Positions 8,386 through 17,263 of a DNA stretch of 64,000 nucleotides are shown here, one piece after another. The stretch's first letter is position 1. Every line of letters begins with the position of its first letter. The notes under the pieces were generated by a model. The model saw only the letters and a program-made list of their open reading frames with translations. It was not told where the DNA came from and did not search any database. Source of the stretch: PHBD01 sp964578535 (GTDB lineage: Bacteria > Desulfobacterota > Syntrophia > Syntrophales > PHBD01); assembly GCA_964578535.1 (NCBI GenBank), contig CAZODI010000017.1:1-64000 (forward strand), in the 5' to 3' direction. The position numbers and the translations under genes are program-made.

Positions 8386-9342
8386 TCAGGAGTCGCAGCC
8401 GGGTATCGTCTCTTCTCCGATCCCGAACGGCACTTTCCTGGGCGGGCCGGCCCGGAACAGGGAACTCGTCAGCGGCGTGTCCGGCAGGATTCCCTGCATG
8501 AAAGAGGCCGTATTGAGGAGGGTGTCCAGATCGATCCCCGTCTCGATCCCCATCGAGCGGAACAGGAACACCAGGTCCTCCGTGGCCACGTTCCCCGACG
8601 CCCCGGGGGCGAAGGGGCAGCCGCCCAGGCCGCCCAGGGCGGAGTCGAAGACCAGGATCCCCGTTTCCCAGGCCTTCATGGCGTTGGCCAGGCCCAGGCC
8701 CCGGGTGTTGTGCAGGTGCACCCCGAACGTGACTTCCGGAAAAGCGCTAAGGCAGGCCTTCAGGATCGCTTCCACCTGCGAGGGATATCCCCAGCCGACG
8801 GTGTCGCAGAGGGTGATCTCCCGGATCCCGAGCCGGGCGGTTTTCTCCACATACTCCAGGATTGCCGCTGTCTCCAGGTAGCCCTCGAAGGGGCAGCCGA
8901 AGACGGTCGCCAGGTTGACCCGGAAGGAGAGGCCGGGTGCCCGGTCGAACTCGCCGAGAACCAGCCGGAGCGCCGAGAGGGACTCCTCCGGCGTCTGGCG
9001 GACATTGTTCAGGTTGTGGGAGCGGCTGACGGAGAAAAAGAAGTCGAGCTTGCTCACACCCGCCTCCACGGCGTCCCGGGCTCCCTGGAGATTCGGGACC
9101 AGGGTGGTCAGGACGATCCCGCTGTCCCGCAGAGCTCGGACTTCCGCCATGACCTCCTTCATGTCCCGGAACTGGGGGATGGTCCGGGGGTTGACGAAGG
9201 CGCCCGCCTGGATCTCCTGGATGCCGCAGGCCGCCAGCCGCCGGATCAGATCGATCTTCCGGTCCGTCGCTACGAAGCCGGACAAGTTCTGGAGGCCGTC
9301 GCGGGGCCCGACTTCCACGATGCGAAGTCCTGTCGGTTTCAT
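8386..9342 (-). CDS. mvaB: hydroxymethylglutaryl-CoA lyase
   Basis: A 318-residue enzyme that cleaves 3-hydroxy-3-methylglutaryl-CoA to acetyl-CoA and acetoacetate, the last step of leucine breakdown and ketogenesis. The metal ligands are visible as Asp15 in EVGPRDGLQN and His209/His211 in FGVHLHNTRG. The catalytic Cys242 is in GLGGCPFAPGASGNVATED, the family signature. The length is normal for a bacterial cytosolic form. No other leucine-degradation gene is in the window. Confidence 0.93.
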   Translation of the reverse strand: MKPTGLRIVEVGPRDGLQNLSGFVATDRKIDLIRRLAACGIQEIQAGAFVNPRTIPQFRDMKEVMAEVRALRDSGIVLTTLVPNLQGARDAVEAGVSKLDFFFSVSRSHNLNNVRQTPEESLSALRLVLGEFDRAPGLSFRVNLATVFGCPFEGYLETAAILEYVEKTARLGIREITLCDTVGWGYPSQVEAILKACLSAFPEVTFGVHLHNTRGLGLANAMKAWETGILVFDSALGGLGGCPFAPGASGNVATEDLVFLFRSMGIETGIDLDTLLNTASFMQGILPDTPLTSSLFRAGPPRKVPFGIGEETIPGCDS

Positions 9343-9567
9343 GAGCGGCTGCCTGGGGGGTGGGATTCCGGATTGTTCATCAGGATGCGCATACTAACGG
9401 CAGGGGCCCGGAAAGTCAATGACATTCAGGGGGTTGGAGGGATCAGGAGCGGAGGGATCTCTGTTTTTGCGCTGTTGACGCAGAGAGAAATGGGGTGAAA
9501 CTATGCACCCCGGGGCCCGTCCGCCCCGTCGCCGGAGGAGCACGGCCCTTTTCCCATGCGGATATCC

Positions 9568-9589
9568 TTGACAAAAATTGAATTTTCGC
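9568..9589 (+). promoter_or_regulatory. possible promoter/operator upstream of the L,D-transpeptidase
   Basis: A TTGACA hexamer (9568-9573) is followed 15 bases later by CATAGG, a weak -10. The spacer contains the odd-centred palindrome AAAATTGAATTTT. The proposed -10 is very close to the ATG at 9603, so either the transcript is almost leaderless or the real promoter lies elsewhere. Confidence 0.35.
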
Positions 9590-9602
9590 ATAGGCCACGG
9601 CC

Positions 9603-11414
9603 ATGAAAATTGCGCGCTTTTCCGTTGCCTTGATTGTCGCCTGGGGTCTGGCGATTTTTCTTTTTGGCGGGCTTGCCGAGGCCCAGTCCCTGCCGGATCT
9701 CGTGCGTCCGGTCCTGAAGGCCCGCCTGGAGGGTGCGGCAAACGGCACACCGCCGCTCTGCCGCGCCGAAACACCCTGCCGCTCGGCCCGTCTGGCCGAT
9801 TTCTATCGCCAGCGCTCCTTCGGGCCGGCCTGGGTCCTGAAAAACGGGCCTTCCCCGCAGGCGGAGCGCCTGCTGGCGGTTCTATGGACAGCCGGGCAGT
9901 ACGGGCTCAGCCCCACCGATTACCATTACGAGGCCATTCGGAACCTTCAATCATCCTGGAAAACCGCCGGCAAGTGGACGCCCGTCGAGGGTGCCGAATT
10001 CGATCTCCTGTGTACCGATGCCTTCATGCTCTTCGGTTCCCACCTTCTCTCCGGGGTCGTGGATCCGAACGGGCTGTTCCGGATGTGGGAGGCCCGCCCG
10101 CGTTTCGTAGACTGGCCGGCCTATCTCCAGGATGCCCTGGCTGCCCAGACGGTGGACGTCCACCTGCAGGTTCTCAAGCCCGAATATCCGGGATACGACC
10201 GCCTCGTCGCCGTGGCTGCCGACTATGCGAAGATCGCCGCCACGGGCGGATGGCCCGTGATTCCGCCGGGCAAGTCCCTGAAAATGGGTGCGAGTGATCC
10301 GAGGGTGCCGATCCTCCGGCGGCGCCTGATCGCCGGCGGCGACCTCGCGCCGGGCATGGCCTCCGAGGATCCTCGATTTGACGAGGCCCTCGACCAGGCC
10401 GTCCGCAGATTCCAGCGCCGCCATGGCCTGGCGGAAGACGGGGCCGTCCAGAAGGAGACCCTGAAGGCTCTCAACGTCCCGGTGGGACGCCGGGTGGCCC
10501 AGATGCTCGTTAATCTCGAACGCTGGCGCTGGCTGCCCCAGGAGGTTGGGAAAAGCTTCCTGTTTATCAATATCCCGGATTTCAGCCTGACGGCCGTGGA
10601 AAACGGGCGTGCTCCGCTGAGCATGCGGATCGTCGTCGGGAGGCGGTACAGCCGGGATCCGAAGATCGACTACCGGACGCCGGTCTTCACGGGGCGCATG
10701 ACTCGCCTGGAGATCAATCCCTACTGGAACGTGCCCCACAATATCGCCGTCCGGGAGTACCTGCCGAAACTGAAAAAGGATTCGCTTTCCCTCCAGAAGC
10801 AGGCCATGAAGATCATCATCGGGCGGGACACCGTCGTGGATCCGCAGACGGTGGAATGGGAGAAGCTCAACGAGCAGACATTCAAGAAGTACCGCATCCG
10901 CCAGGAGCCGGGGGCCTTCAACGCCCTGTCCCACATCAAGTTCCTGTTCCCCAACCGGTACGATGTGTATCTCCACGACACGCCGCAGAGGAGCCTGTTC
11001 AAGCGGACGGTCCGGGACTTCAGCCACGGCTGCATGCGGGTGGAAAAACCGGTTGACTTGGCGGTCTATCTTTTGCAGGATGACGTAAACTGGTCCCGGG
11101 AAAAGATTCAAGCCGCCATCCGCAAGGGAAGGAACATGGGCGTGGAACTCCCGGCGCCGGTCACCGTGCACATCGCCTACTGGACCGCCTGGGTGGATCC
11201 TGACGGAACGGTCCAATTCCGGGACGACATCTACCGATACGATTCCGTGCTCGAGGCGGTCATGGGCACGAAAACGTCCATCCTCGCGGCGTGGAACGGC
11301 GGCCGGCCGGCTTCCGCCTCGACCGCGAAGGGAACACGGACGGAAAAAAAGAAAAATATGCTGGGAACCGGCAGGGAGGGAAATCCGACGTGGATGAGAA
11401 GCGCTACGAACTGA
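9603..11414 (+). CDS. YcbB/LdtD-like L,D-transpeptidase
   Basis: A 603-residue periplasmic wall enzyme. Residues 1-27 form a signal peptide (hydrophobic core IVAWGLAIFLFGG, ending AEAQ). A peptidoglycan-binding domain of the PG_binding_1 type sits at about 235-295 (AVRRFQRRHGLAEDG). The YkuD catalytic domain follows, with the conserved HDTPQRSLF and SHGCMRV segments near residues 460-485; the Cys is the nucleophile. Size and order match the YcbB (LdtD) class, which makes 3-3 cross-links. The last 25 bases overlap pdxS. Gly/Ala-rich and basic C-terminal residues beyond the catalytic domain look disordered. Confidence 0.92.
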   Translation: MKIARFSVALIVAWGLAIFLFGGLAEAQSLPDLVRPVLKARLEGAANGTPPLCRAETPCRSARLADFYRQRSFGPAWVLKNGPSPQAERLLAVLWTAGQYGLSPTDYHYEAIRNLQSSWKTAGKWTPVEGAEFDLLCTDAFMLFGSHLLSGVVDPNGLFRMWEARPRFVDWPAYLQDALAAQTVDVHLQVLKPEYPGYDRLVAVAADYAKIAATGGWPVIPPGKSLKMGASDPRVPILRRRLIAGGDLAPGMASEDPRFDEALDQAVRRFQRRHGLAEDGAVQKETLKALNVPVGRRVAQMLVNLERWRWLPQEVGKSFLFINIPDFSLTAVENGRAPLSMRIVVGRRYSRDPKIDYRTPVFTGRMTRLEINPYWNVPHNIAVREYLPKLKKDSLSLQKQAMKIIIGRDTVVDPQTVEWEKLNEQTFKKYRIRQEPGAFNALSHIKFLFPNRYDVYLHDTPQRSLFKRTVRDFSHGCMRVEKPVDLAVYLLQDDVNWSREKIQAAIRKGRNMGVELPAPVTVHIAYWTAWVDPDGTVQFRDDIYRYDSVLEAVMGTKTSILAAWNGGRPASASTAKGTRTEKKKNMLGTGREGNPTWMRSATN

Positions 11415-12271
11415 ATGTCCAGCTCGCCCAGATGCTCAAGGGCGGCGTGATCATGGATGTAACGACGGTCGAGCAGGCCCGGATCGCCGAGGAGGCGGGG
11501 GCTGTTGCGGTCATGGCCCTCGAGCGCGTCCCCGCGGACATCCGCGCCCAGGGCGGGGTGGCCCGCATGTCGGAGCCGGGGCTGATCCGGCGGATCAAGG
11601 AGTCCGTGTCCATTCCCGTCATGGCCAAGGCGCGGATCGGCCATTTCGTCGAGGCCCAGCTCCTGGAGACGCTGAAGATCGATTACATCGACGAGAGCGA
11701 GGTCCTGACTCCGGCCGACGAGGAGTGCCACATCGACAAGACAAAATTCTCCATTCCTTTTGTGTGCGGGGCCCGCAACCTGGCGGAGGCCCTGCGCCGC
11801 ATCGCCGAGGGAGCGGCCATGATCCGCACGAAGGGCGAGGCGGGGACGGGGAACGTTGTGGAGGCGGTCCGGCACATGCGGACCATGAACCGGGAGATCC
11901 GGCAGCTCGTGAGTATGCCCCTGGAAGAGGTGACGGGCTTCTGCAAGGTCAACGGCATGCCCTACGAGCGGGCTCTGAAGGTCCGGGAACTGGGCCGCCT
12001 GCCGGTGGTGAACTTCGCAGCCGGAGGCATTGCCACGCCGGCCGATGCGGCGTTGATGATGCAGCTCGGCTGCGACGGCGTCTTCGTCGGTTCGGGGATC
12101 TTCAAATCCTCCAACCCGGCCGTCCGGGCCCGCGGCATTGTCAAGGCCACGGCGTTCTTCAACGATCCGGAAAAAATCCTCGAGGCGTCCCTGGACCTGG
12201 GGGAGGCCATGCCGGGTCTCGAAATCGGCCAGATTCCCCAGGACAAGCTGCTGGCGGGGCGGGGCTGGTAA
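11390..12271 (+). CDS. pdxS: pyridoxal 5'-phosphate synthase subunit PdxS
   Basis: A 293-residue (beta-alpha)8 synthase that builds PLP from ribose 5-phosphate, glyceraldehyde 3-phosphate and ammonia. The start is taken as GTG 11390 (VDEKRYELNVQ), with GGGAGGG at ideal spacing, because PdxS proteins begin just before the RYELNVQLAQMLKGG motif. The two catalytic lysines are in VMAKARIGH and MIRTKGEAGTG. It overlaps the end of the L,D-transpeptidase gene by 25 bases and is followed after 27 bases by its glutaminase partner pdxT. Confidence 0.96.
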   Translation: MDEKRYELNVQLAQMLKGGVIMDVTTVEQARIAEEAGAVAVMALERVPADIRAQGGVARMSEPGLIRRIKESVSIPVMAKARIGHFVEAQLLETLKIDYIDESEVLTPADEECHIDKTKFSIPFVCGARNLAEALRRIAEGAAMIRTKGEAGTGNVVEAVRHMRTMNREIRQLVSMPLEEVTGFCKVNGMPYERALKVRELGRLPVVNFAAGGIATPADAALMMQLGCDGVFVGSGIFKSSNPAVRARGIVKATAFFNDPEKILEASLDLGEAMPGLEIGQIPQDKLLAGRGW

Positions 12272-12298
12272 TCCGGCGTTAACCGCCTTTTTCTCCCG

Positions 12299-12976
12299 AT
12301 GATGAATTCTCCCGAATCATCAAACCGGCCGGAGTCCGTGCTGGGCGTCCTGGATCTCCAGGGCGGTGTCCTCGAGCACCTGGATCACCTGGAGCGCCTC
12401 GGAATCCAGGCCCTGACCGTCAAGAGGCCCGAAGACATGATCGGGCTCTCCGGTCTGATCATCCCCGGTGGCGAAAGCACCTGCCTCTCAAGGCTGCTTC
12501 GGATCTTCGGGGTCGACGAGGCCATCCGCAGGGAGCATCGACGGGGCATGAAGATCTGGGGGACCTGTGCCGGCACGATCCTCCTGGCCACCCGGGTCCG
12601 CGGGGAACCGTCCCACCTGGGCCTCATCGACATGGAGGTGGAGCGGAATAGCTTCGGCAGCCAGCTCGACAGCTTCACGGCCACGGCCGTTGTCCCCGCC
12701 GTTTCCCCCGATCCCATCCCGCTCACATTCATCCGCTCCCCCAAGATCCTGGAGGTTGGAGAAGGTGTGAACATCCTGCTCCGGATGAACGATTTCATCG
12801 CCGCCGTAGAGACCCCGGACGCCCTGGCGACGGTCTTTCATCCCGAGCTGACGGGGAGCACCGCCTTCCACCGCTATTTTGCCGCCAAGTGCGGCCTTCA
12901 GGCGGCGCCGGACGTCCCGTCCCTGGATCCCTCCTGGAGCCGGACGAGCTGGACCCGGCACGCCCGGGTCCGCTGA
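12299..12976 (+). CDS. pdxT: pyridoxal 5'-phosphate synthase glutaminase PdxT
   Basis: A 225-residue class I glutamine amidotransferase that feeds ammonia to PdxS. The nucleophile is the Cys of IWGTCAGTILLA, and the His-Glu pair is in VFHPELTGS near the end. The PGGEST motif typical of PdxT is present (LIIPGGESTCL). It lies right after pdxS, as in other DXP-independent vitamin B6 operons. The C-terminal 25 residues extend slightly past the usual end. Confidence 0.95.
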   Translation: MMNSPESSNRPESVLGVLDLQGGVLEHLDHLERLGIQALTVKRPEDMIGLSGLIIPGGESTCLSRLLRIFGVDEAIRREHRRGMKIWGTCAGTILLATRVRGEPSHLGLIDMEVERNSFGSQLDSFTATAVVPAVSPDPIPLTFIRSPKILEVGEGVNILLRMNDFIAAVETPDALATVFHPELTGSTAFHRYFAAKCGLQAAPDVPSLDPSWSRTSWTRHARVR

Positions 12977-12980
12977 CGCC

Positions 12981-13682
12981 ATGCACGTCGAGCAGTTCCG
13001 ATACAGCGCCGACAACCTGGCCTATCTCGTGTGGAACGATGCGGGGGGAATCGCCGTCGACGGCGGTGCCGTGGAAGAGATCCTCGGGTTTCTCGCGGAC
13101 CGGCGCCTTCCGCTCCTGTATGTGACCAACACCCACCGCCATTACGATCATACCCTGGGCAACGATGCGCTCCTGGCGGCGACGAAGGCCCGGCTTGCGA
13201 GCCCCGATTCCGTGGACGAGGGGTACGGGATCGATTGGGGCGGAGAAACGCTGTTGATCCACCGGACGCCGGGCCACACGGAGGACTCGGTGTGTTTCCA
13301 GGCCGGGTCCGTGCTTCTTACGGGGGACACTCTGTTCAACGGGACGGTGGGAAACTGCTTCTCCGGGGACCTCCTCGGCTTCCTCGGCTCCATCCGGCGG
13401 CTGATGGCCCTTCCCGATGAAACGATGATCCTGGCCGGCCACGACTACGTCCGGGATTCGATGCTCTTTGCCCGGAGACTGGAGCCGTCCAACCTGCAGG
13501 CCCTCGAGGCGTACTGGCGGACCTACGATCCGGCGTTCGTCTGCTCGTCCCTCCGGGAGGAGCGAAGCATGAACCCCTACCTGCGGTTCAACGACCCGGG
13601 GATCGTCGCGGTCCTCAAGGACCGGGGACTGCCCCGGGCGACGGAGGAGGAGCGGTGGCTGTCCCTCATGTCCATCGAGTAG
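12981..13682 (+). CDS. metallo-beta-lactamase-fold hydrolase (glyoxalase II-like)
   Basis: A 233-residue MBL-fold protein. It carries the metal motif THRHYDHT (HxHxDH form), then the His in RTPGHTEDS, the Asp in LLTGDTLF and a final His in ILAGHDYV. These are the ligands seen in hydroxyacylglutathione hydrolase-like enzymes. ATG 12981 is chosen as start; it is 4 bases after the pdxT stop, so the two are probably translated together. The C-terminal region has the SMNPYLRFN element found in glyoxalase II-like proteins. The real substrate is uncertain. Confidence 0.88.
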   Translation: MHVEQFRYSADNLAYLVWNDAGGIAVDGGAVEEILGFLADRRLPLLYVTNTHRHYDHTLGNDALLAATKARLASPDSVDEGYGIDWGGETLLIHRTPGHTEDSVCFQAGSVLLTGDTLFNGTVGNCFSGDLLGFLGSIRRLMALPDETMILAGHDYVRDSMLFARRLEPSNLQALEAYWRTYDPAFVCSSLREERSMNPYLRFNDPGIVAVLKDRGLPRATEEERWLSLMSIE

Positions 13683-13749
13683 GAGCCGCCCCCGGAGGCG
13701 GGATTCTACCAAGGCACCATCGAGGAAATACGGTTGCAGGAGGTTGCGA

Positions 13750-14144
13750 ATGCCCAGGAAAGACGGGAAGGTGTTCTGCCTGAACCACCCGGAGCTGGAA
13801 ATGGTCCTCCAGAACGAGGGAAACGAACGGACGTTCCACGTGATCCGGCTGGCGACCCTCTCAAGGCACGGACGGATCGAGATGGAGAACAAGTCGACGG
13901 GCTTCGACGTGTATTCCTGCCGGGAATGCGGCTACTGCGAGACGTACCTCACGGCGNNNNNNNNNNNNNNNNNNNNNNNNNNNNNNNNNNNNNNNNNNNN
14001 NNNNNNNNNNNNNNNNNNNNNNNNNNNNNNNNNNNNNNNNNNNNNNNNNNNNNNNNCTTCGACGTGTATTCCTGCCGGGAATGCGGCTACTGCGAGACGT
14101 ACCTCACGGCGTCGGAGCTGGATCTCCTGAAGAAAAAGCAGTAA
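13750..14144 (+). CDS. small Cys-rich (zinc-ribbon-like) protein, split by a scaffold gap
   Basis: The gene starts at ATG 13750 with AGGAGG six bases upstream. It runs into a 100-N gap, and after the gap it repeats its last 55 bases. Removing the gap and one copy gives a clean 79-residue protein ending YLTASELDLLKKKQ. It has an N-terminal CLNH and a CRECGYCE motif, which together could bind zinc. No known function. It may belong to the end of the pdxST-MBL unit. Confidence 0.7.
13902..14111. other. 100-N gap (13957-14056) flanked by identical 55-base copies
   Basis: Bases 13902-13956 and 14057-14111 are identical, with exactly 100 N between them. This is what an assembler leaves when two contigs share a k-mer overlap and are not merged. 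The collapsed sequence restores one short open reading frame. Confidence 0.95.
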
Positions 14145-14158
14145 GCCGGGAGGTCCCT

Positions 14159-15073
14159 TCAGCGGAGGTCCAGGCGCCAGGACCGGAGCCGCCGCACGGG
14201 ATTATAAGACTCCTTGGACTTGGCCAGGTCCGCGAGACCCATATCGCTTTCCTTGTTGATGAACTCGAATCCGGCAAAGAGGAGACGGGCGCACTCCCGG
14301 TCCAGGTACTGGTAGAGCCCCCGGACGTGGGGATAGGCCTTCTCGAAGTTGAGGGTCGCCATGGCTCCGTTCAGCCGTGAGGCGATTCCGAAGGCGCTCA
14401 CGGCCTCGTCGATGCGGACCAGGATCCCGATCCCCTCCAGCGCCTCCAGGTTTTCCAGGGCGGCGATCACGGCGCGACGCTCGCAGGCGAGCATGTCCTC
14501 CCCGGAAGGGTCGCAGCCTCCCCGCAGATGGCACCACTCGTCCAGAAATACCAGGCATTCCGGCACATTCTCCCGGCTGATCGGCTCCACAGCCACCCGT
14601 CCCCGGCTCCCGTAGGCCCTCTCGAACTGGTTGATCAGGTTTCGCTTGCGGATGTAACGGTTGCCCTTCAGCGTCGCCAGGTCGGCCGTCCGGTAGATGT
14701 AGTCCATATACTCGACCTGCTCGGTGAGCCGGAACCGGGTCTCCAGAGCGGCACGCCCGATCCGCTCGACCCGGTCGTCCGGGACGAACCAGAAACACGG
14801 AATGCCGGCGTTTTCGGCAAGCCGGACGAGGTCGTCGACCCCGGGTTCATCCGGCGGCGGGACGGGGAGAACCAGGTAGCGGTCCTCCGGATCCTGGTCG
14901 GATTGAAAGGACAGGATCGCCGAGGCGCCGTCGATCCGCCAGGACGTCCGGTAGAGATGCCCGTTCCAGGTCATGAGCGAGAGGAGCGAATAGGGCGACA
15001 GATCATAGGCCTGCCTTGCAAAGAAGGGCTTCAGGATGGCGTAATCGCCGATTTCCAGGGGTTTGAAGGTCAT
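14159..15073 (-). CDS. DUF2156 protein (phosphatidylglycerol lysyltransferase C-terminal-like)
   Basis: A 304-residue soluble protein with the GNAT-like DUF2156 fold, recognised from MTFKPLEIGDY, the YMDYIYRTADLATLKGNRY region, LEALEGIGILVRID and FINKESDMGLADLAKSK. The same domain forms the catalytic half of MprF, but the membrane flippase half is absent. Stand-alone members are common and mostly uncharacterised. The start ATG overlaps the stop of the upstream GNAT gene (TAATG), so they are translationally coupled at the end of the selB operon. Confidence 0.85.
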   Translation of the reverse strand: MTFKPLEIGDYAILKPFFARQAYDLSPYSLLSLMTWNGHLYRTSWRIDGASAILSFQSDQDPEDRYLVLPVPPPDEPGVDDLVRLAENAGIPCFWFVPDDRVERIGRAALETRFRLTEQVEYMDYIYRTADLATLKGNRYIRKRNLINQFERAYGSRGRVAVEPISRENVPECLVFLDEWCHLRGGCDPSGEDMLACERRAVIAALENLEALEGIGILVRIDEAVSAFGIASRLNGAMATLNFEKAYPHVRGLYQYLDRECARLLFAGFEFINKESDMGLADLAKSKESYNPVRRLRSWRLDLR

Positions 15074-15486
15074 TATCTCTGCAGCATGGCCAGGGCCCCG
15101 GGCACGGGCCGGAATCCGAGGGGCCGGTAGAAGTCTTCCGTGTTTCCGGCGGCGATGAGGCCGACCCACCGGATCCCGTCCGCGTTGAGCCGCGAGACGA
15201 TCCTTCGGACGAGGTCGCTCCCGATCCCCCGGTGTCGCATACCTTTCTCCACCGTCACATCCTGGATGTATGCGTCGCTGACGCCGTCGCTCAGGACCCG
15301 TCCCATGGCGACCAGGCGTCCCTCCGAGAACGCCGCCAGGAAGCAGTAACTGCCCGTCACGATCCGGCGGAGATCCTGCGGATCCGGGTCCGTCGCGTCT
15401 TCCCACCAGCCCGCTTCGCGGTACAGACCGAGGATCTTCAGGACTTCCTCTTCGGTCGGGGCGGTGAGAAAACGGAACTCGATCAT
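15073..15486 (-). CDS. GNAT-family N-acetyltransferase
   Basis: A 137-residue acetyltransferase. The acetyl-CoA binding motif is visible as VEKGMRHRGIGSDLVRRIV (the RxxGxG/A signature, about residues 78-95), followed by the NTEDFYRPLGF motif typical of the fold's last strands. Start ATG 15486 is preferred over 15504 because it has an AGGGGGG ribosome site. It is the fourth gene of an overlapping minus-strand operon beginning with selB. The substrate is unknown. Confidence 0.85.
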   Translation of the reverse strand: MIEFRFLTAPTEEEVLKILGLYREAGWWEDATDPDPQDLRRIVTGSYCFLAAFSEGRLVAMGRVLSDGVSDAYIQDVTVEKGMRHRGIGSDLVRRIVSRLNADGIRWVGLIAAGNTEDFYRPLGFRPVPGALAMLQR

Positions 15487-15500
15487 GGCGTTTCCCCCTG

Positions 15501-16445
15501 TCATCCCTTGTAGATGTAGCGCTCCAGGAGGCGGTGATAGGGGGTCCACCCGGAATCCTCTTCCGGGGAGGACTCGATGAAGGTCTTGAGGGCGTTGACC
15601 TTGGCGTCCAGGTCGTCCATGTGGTGGACGATCAGGGCCTCCAGGGTCTTGGGCCTCTTGGGGGAGCCGAACTCCAGGACGCCGTGATGGCTCAGGATCA
15701 GATGCCGGAGGGCCATGGCGGCCTGTTCCGGAAAGTCCGGCAGTTCGGCCAGCCGGGCGTCCAGCATCTCGACCCCCATGACGATGTGTCCCACCAGCCG
15801 CCCCGCATCGGTGTACTCCACCATGCGGTCGTAGGAAAACTCGTGGACCTTGCCGATGTCGTGGAGGATACCGCCGGTGATGAGAAGGTCCCGGTCGGCG
15901 CCGGGGTAGTGATCCGCTGCCCGCTCCAGGAGCCTCGTCACCGACAGGGTGTGCTCCAGGAGACCCCCGATGGTGCTGTGGTGGAAACTCTTGGCGGCGG
16001 GGGCCCGCTTGAAGCGGCCCACGAGGGCCTCGTCCCGGAAGAAGGCCTTGAGGAGGGCCTTCAGGTGGGGGGTCGCGATCCGGTCCACGAAGCCCATGAG
16101 CTCTGCGAACATCTCCTCGGGATCCCCGGTACTCGCGGGAAGGAAATCCATCGGATCGACTTCGCTCTCGTCCAGTTTCCTGAGCCCCAGGACGTTGAGC
16201 TGGACGGCGTCCCGGTAGCTGACCGCCCGGGCGTTGATCTGGACGAAATCCCCTTTTTTGAAAGCCTGGTCCCATTCGGGGGCGTGGTCCCAGACCTTGC
16301 CGTCCACCTCTCCCGTGCGGTCCTTCAGCTTGAGGCTGAGGTAGGGAGCCCCCTTCTGGGAAAAGGCCATGTTCTTTTCCGCCACCAGGAAGACATCGCT
16401 GACCTTGTCTCCCTGCCGGATATCCCGGACAAACACATTTTTCAT
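15501..16445 (-). CDS. OB-fold/HD-domain 3'-5' exoribonuclease (YhaM-like)
   Basis: A 314-residue protein with an N-terminal OB-fold nucleic-acid-binding domain (about 1-95, with YLSLKLKDRTGEVDGKVWD). A C-terminal HD domain follows (HHSTIGGLLEHTLSV, then ITGGILHDIGKV and LILSHHG). This domain order is that of YhaM/CBF1-type 3'-5' exonucleases that trim RNA and single-stranded DNA. It overlaps the fdhD stop codon (ATGA). Its presence in a selB/fdhD operon is probably housekeeping company rather than a specific link. Confidence 0.88.
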   Translation of the reverse strand: MKNVFVRDIRQGDKVSDVFLVAEKNMAFSQKGAPYLSLKLKDRTGEVDGKVWDHAPEWDQAFKKGDFVQINARAVSYRDAVQLNVLGLRKLDESEVDPMDFLPASTGDPEEMFAELMGFVDRIATPHLKALLKAFFRDEALVGRFKRAPAAKSFHHSTIGGLLEHTLSVTRLLERAADHYPGADRDLLITGGILHDIGKVHEFSYDRMVEYTDAGRLVGHIVMGVEMLDARLAELPDFPEQAAMALRHLILSHHGVLEFGSPKRPKTLEALIVHHMDDLDAKVNALKTFIESSPEEDSGWTPYHRLLERYIYKG

Positions 16446-17263
16446 GTCGTTCTTCCTATTCGCTCGTCGTGTGAGTAGATGTTCATGGATCCCTTCCGGA
16501 TCCTTCCGACCAGGGTGATGCCCGCCCGATCCGCGGAGCGGACCGCCTCCGTCGTGGGCGCACCTAAGGAAAGCAGGATGGGAATTCCCATCACGATCGC
16601 CTTGGATACGATCTCCACGGAGGCACGCCCCGTCCTGACGAGGATCTTCTCCGAAGCGTCGATCCCGTTCAGGAGGGCGTAGCCGGAGAGCATGTCCAGG
16701 GCGTTGTGGCGGCCGATGTCCTCGCGGACGGCCAGAATCCCGTCCGGATCGGCCAGGGCGGCGCCGTGGGTGCCCCGGGTCCGTTCGTGGAGCACGCAGG
16801 CCTCCACGAGACCGTCGACGAGGCGCAGGATCTGGTCCGGCGAGATCGTCGGCGTCCCGGCCTTCAGGACGGGGCCGGCGGGGCAGTGGCGCCTGCTCCG
16901 CGCTCCGCTGGACGTGATGGCTTCTCCTCCGGTTGCTTCCTCTGCCGCGGCTGTCCCGCCGGTGCTCGTGATCTCCACCCTCAGGACCTCCCCCGGCCAT
17001 GCCGGGTCCGGCGGCGCGTCGGGCAGCTGTTCGATGCGGCCGATGTCCCCGGCCTGCTCGATCCGGCCCTCGGAACGGAGAAAACCGACCGCCAGCTCTT
17101 CGGCGTGTTCTCCCGTGCAGGCGATGGCGGCCATGCTCCGCCCGTCCAGCCGGACCTCCAGGAGCACTTCCCGGATAACCGGCAGGCCGGTGGTCCGGAA
17201 AGTGCCCTCGCGGAAAACCAGGGCGTCCATGATCTCAAAGGGATCCGTTCTACGGGAGGTCAT
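16442..17263 (-). CDS. fdhD: formate dehydrogenase accessory protein FdhD
   Basis: A 273-residue FdhD-family protein. FdhD passes sulfur from a cysteine desulfurase to the molybdenum/tungsten cofactor of formate dehydrogenase. Recognisable segments are ACTGEHAEELAVGFLRSEG, VREDIGRHNALDMLSGYAL and KAIVMGIPILLSLGAPTTEAV. The CxxC pair that carries sulfur in E. coli FdhD is not seen where expected; here the region reads EAITSSGARSRRHCPAG with a single Cys. It overlaps selB by 14 bases. The pairing fits a selenocysteine-containing formate dehydrogenase encoded elsewhere. Confidence 0.9.
   Translation of the reverse strand: MTSRRTDPFEIMDALVFREGTFRTTGLPVIREVLLEVRLDGRSMAAIACTGEHAEELAVGFLRSEGRIEQAGDIGRIEQLPDAPPDPAWPGEVLRVEITSTGGTAAAEEATGGEAITSSGARSRRHCPAGPVLKAGTPTISPDQILRLVDGLVEACVLHERTRGTHGAALADPDGILAVREDIGRHNALDMLSGYALLNGIDASEKILVRTGRASVEIVSKAIVMGIPILLSLGAPTTEAVRSADRAGITLVGRIRKGSMNIYSHDERIGRTT

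Noticed and set aside
13902..14111. True tandem duplication around N
   Set aside because: The 55-base identity, exact 100 N and restored frame after collapse point to an assembly artefact.
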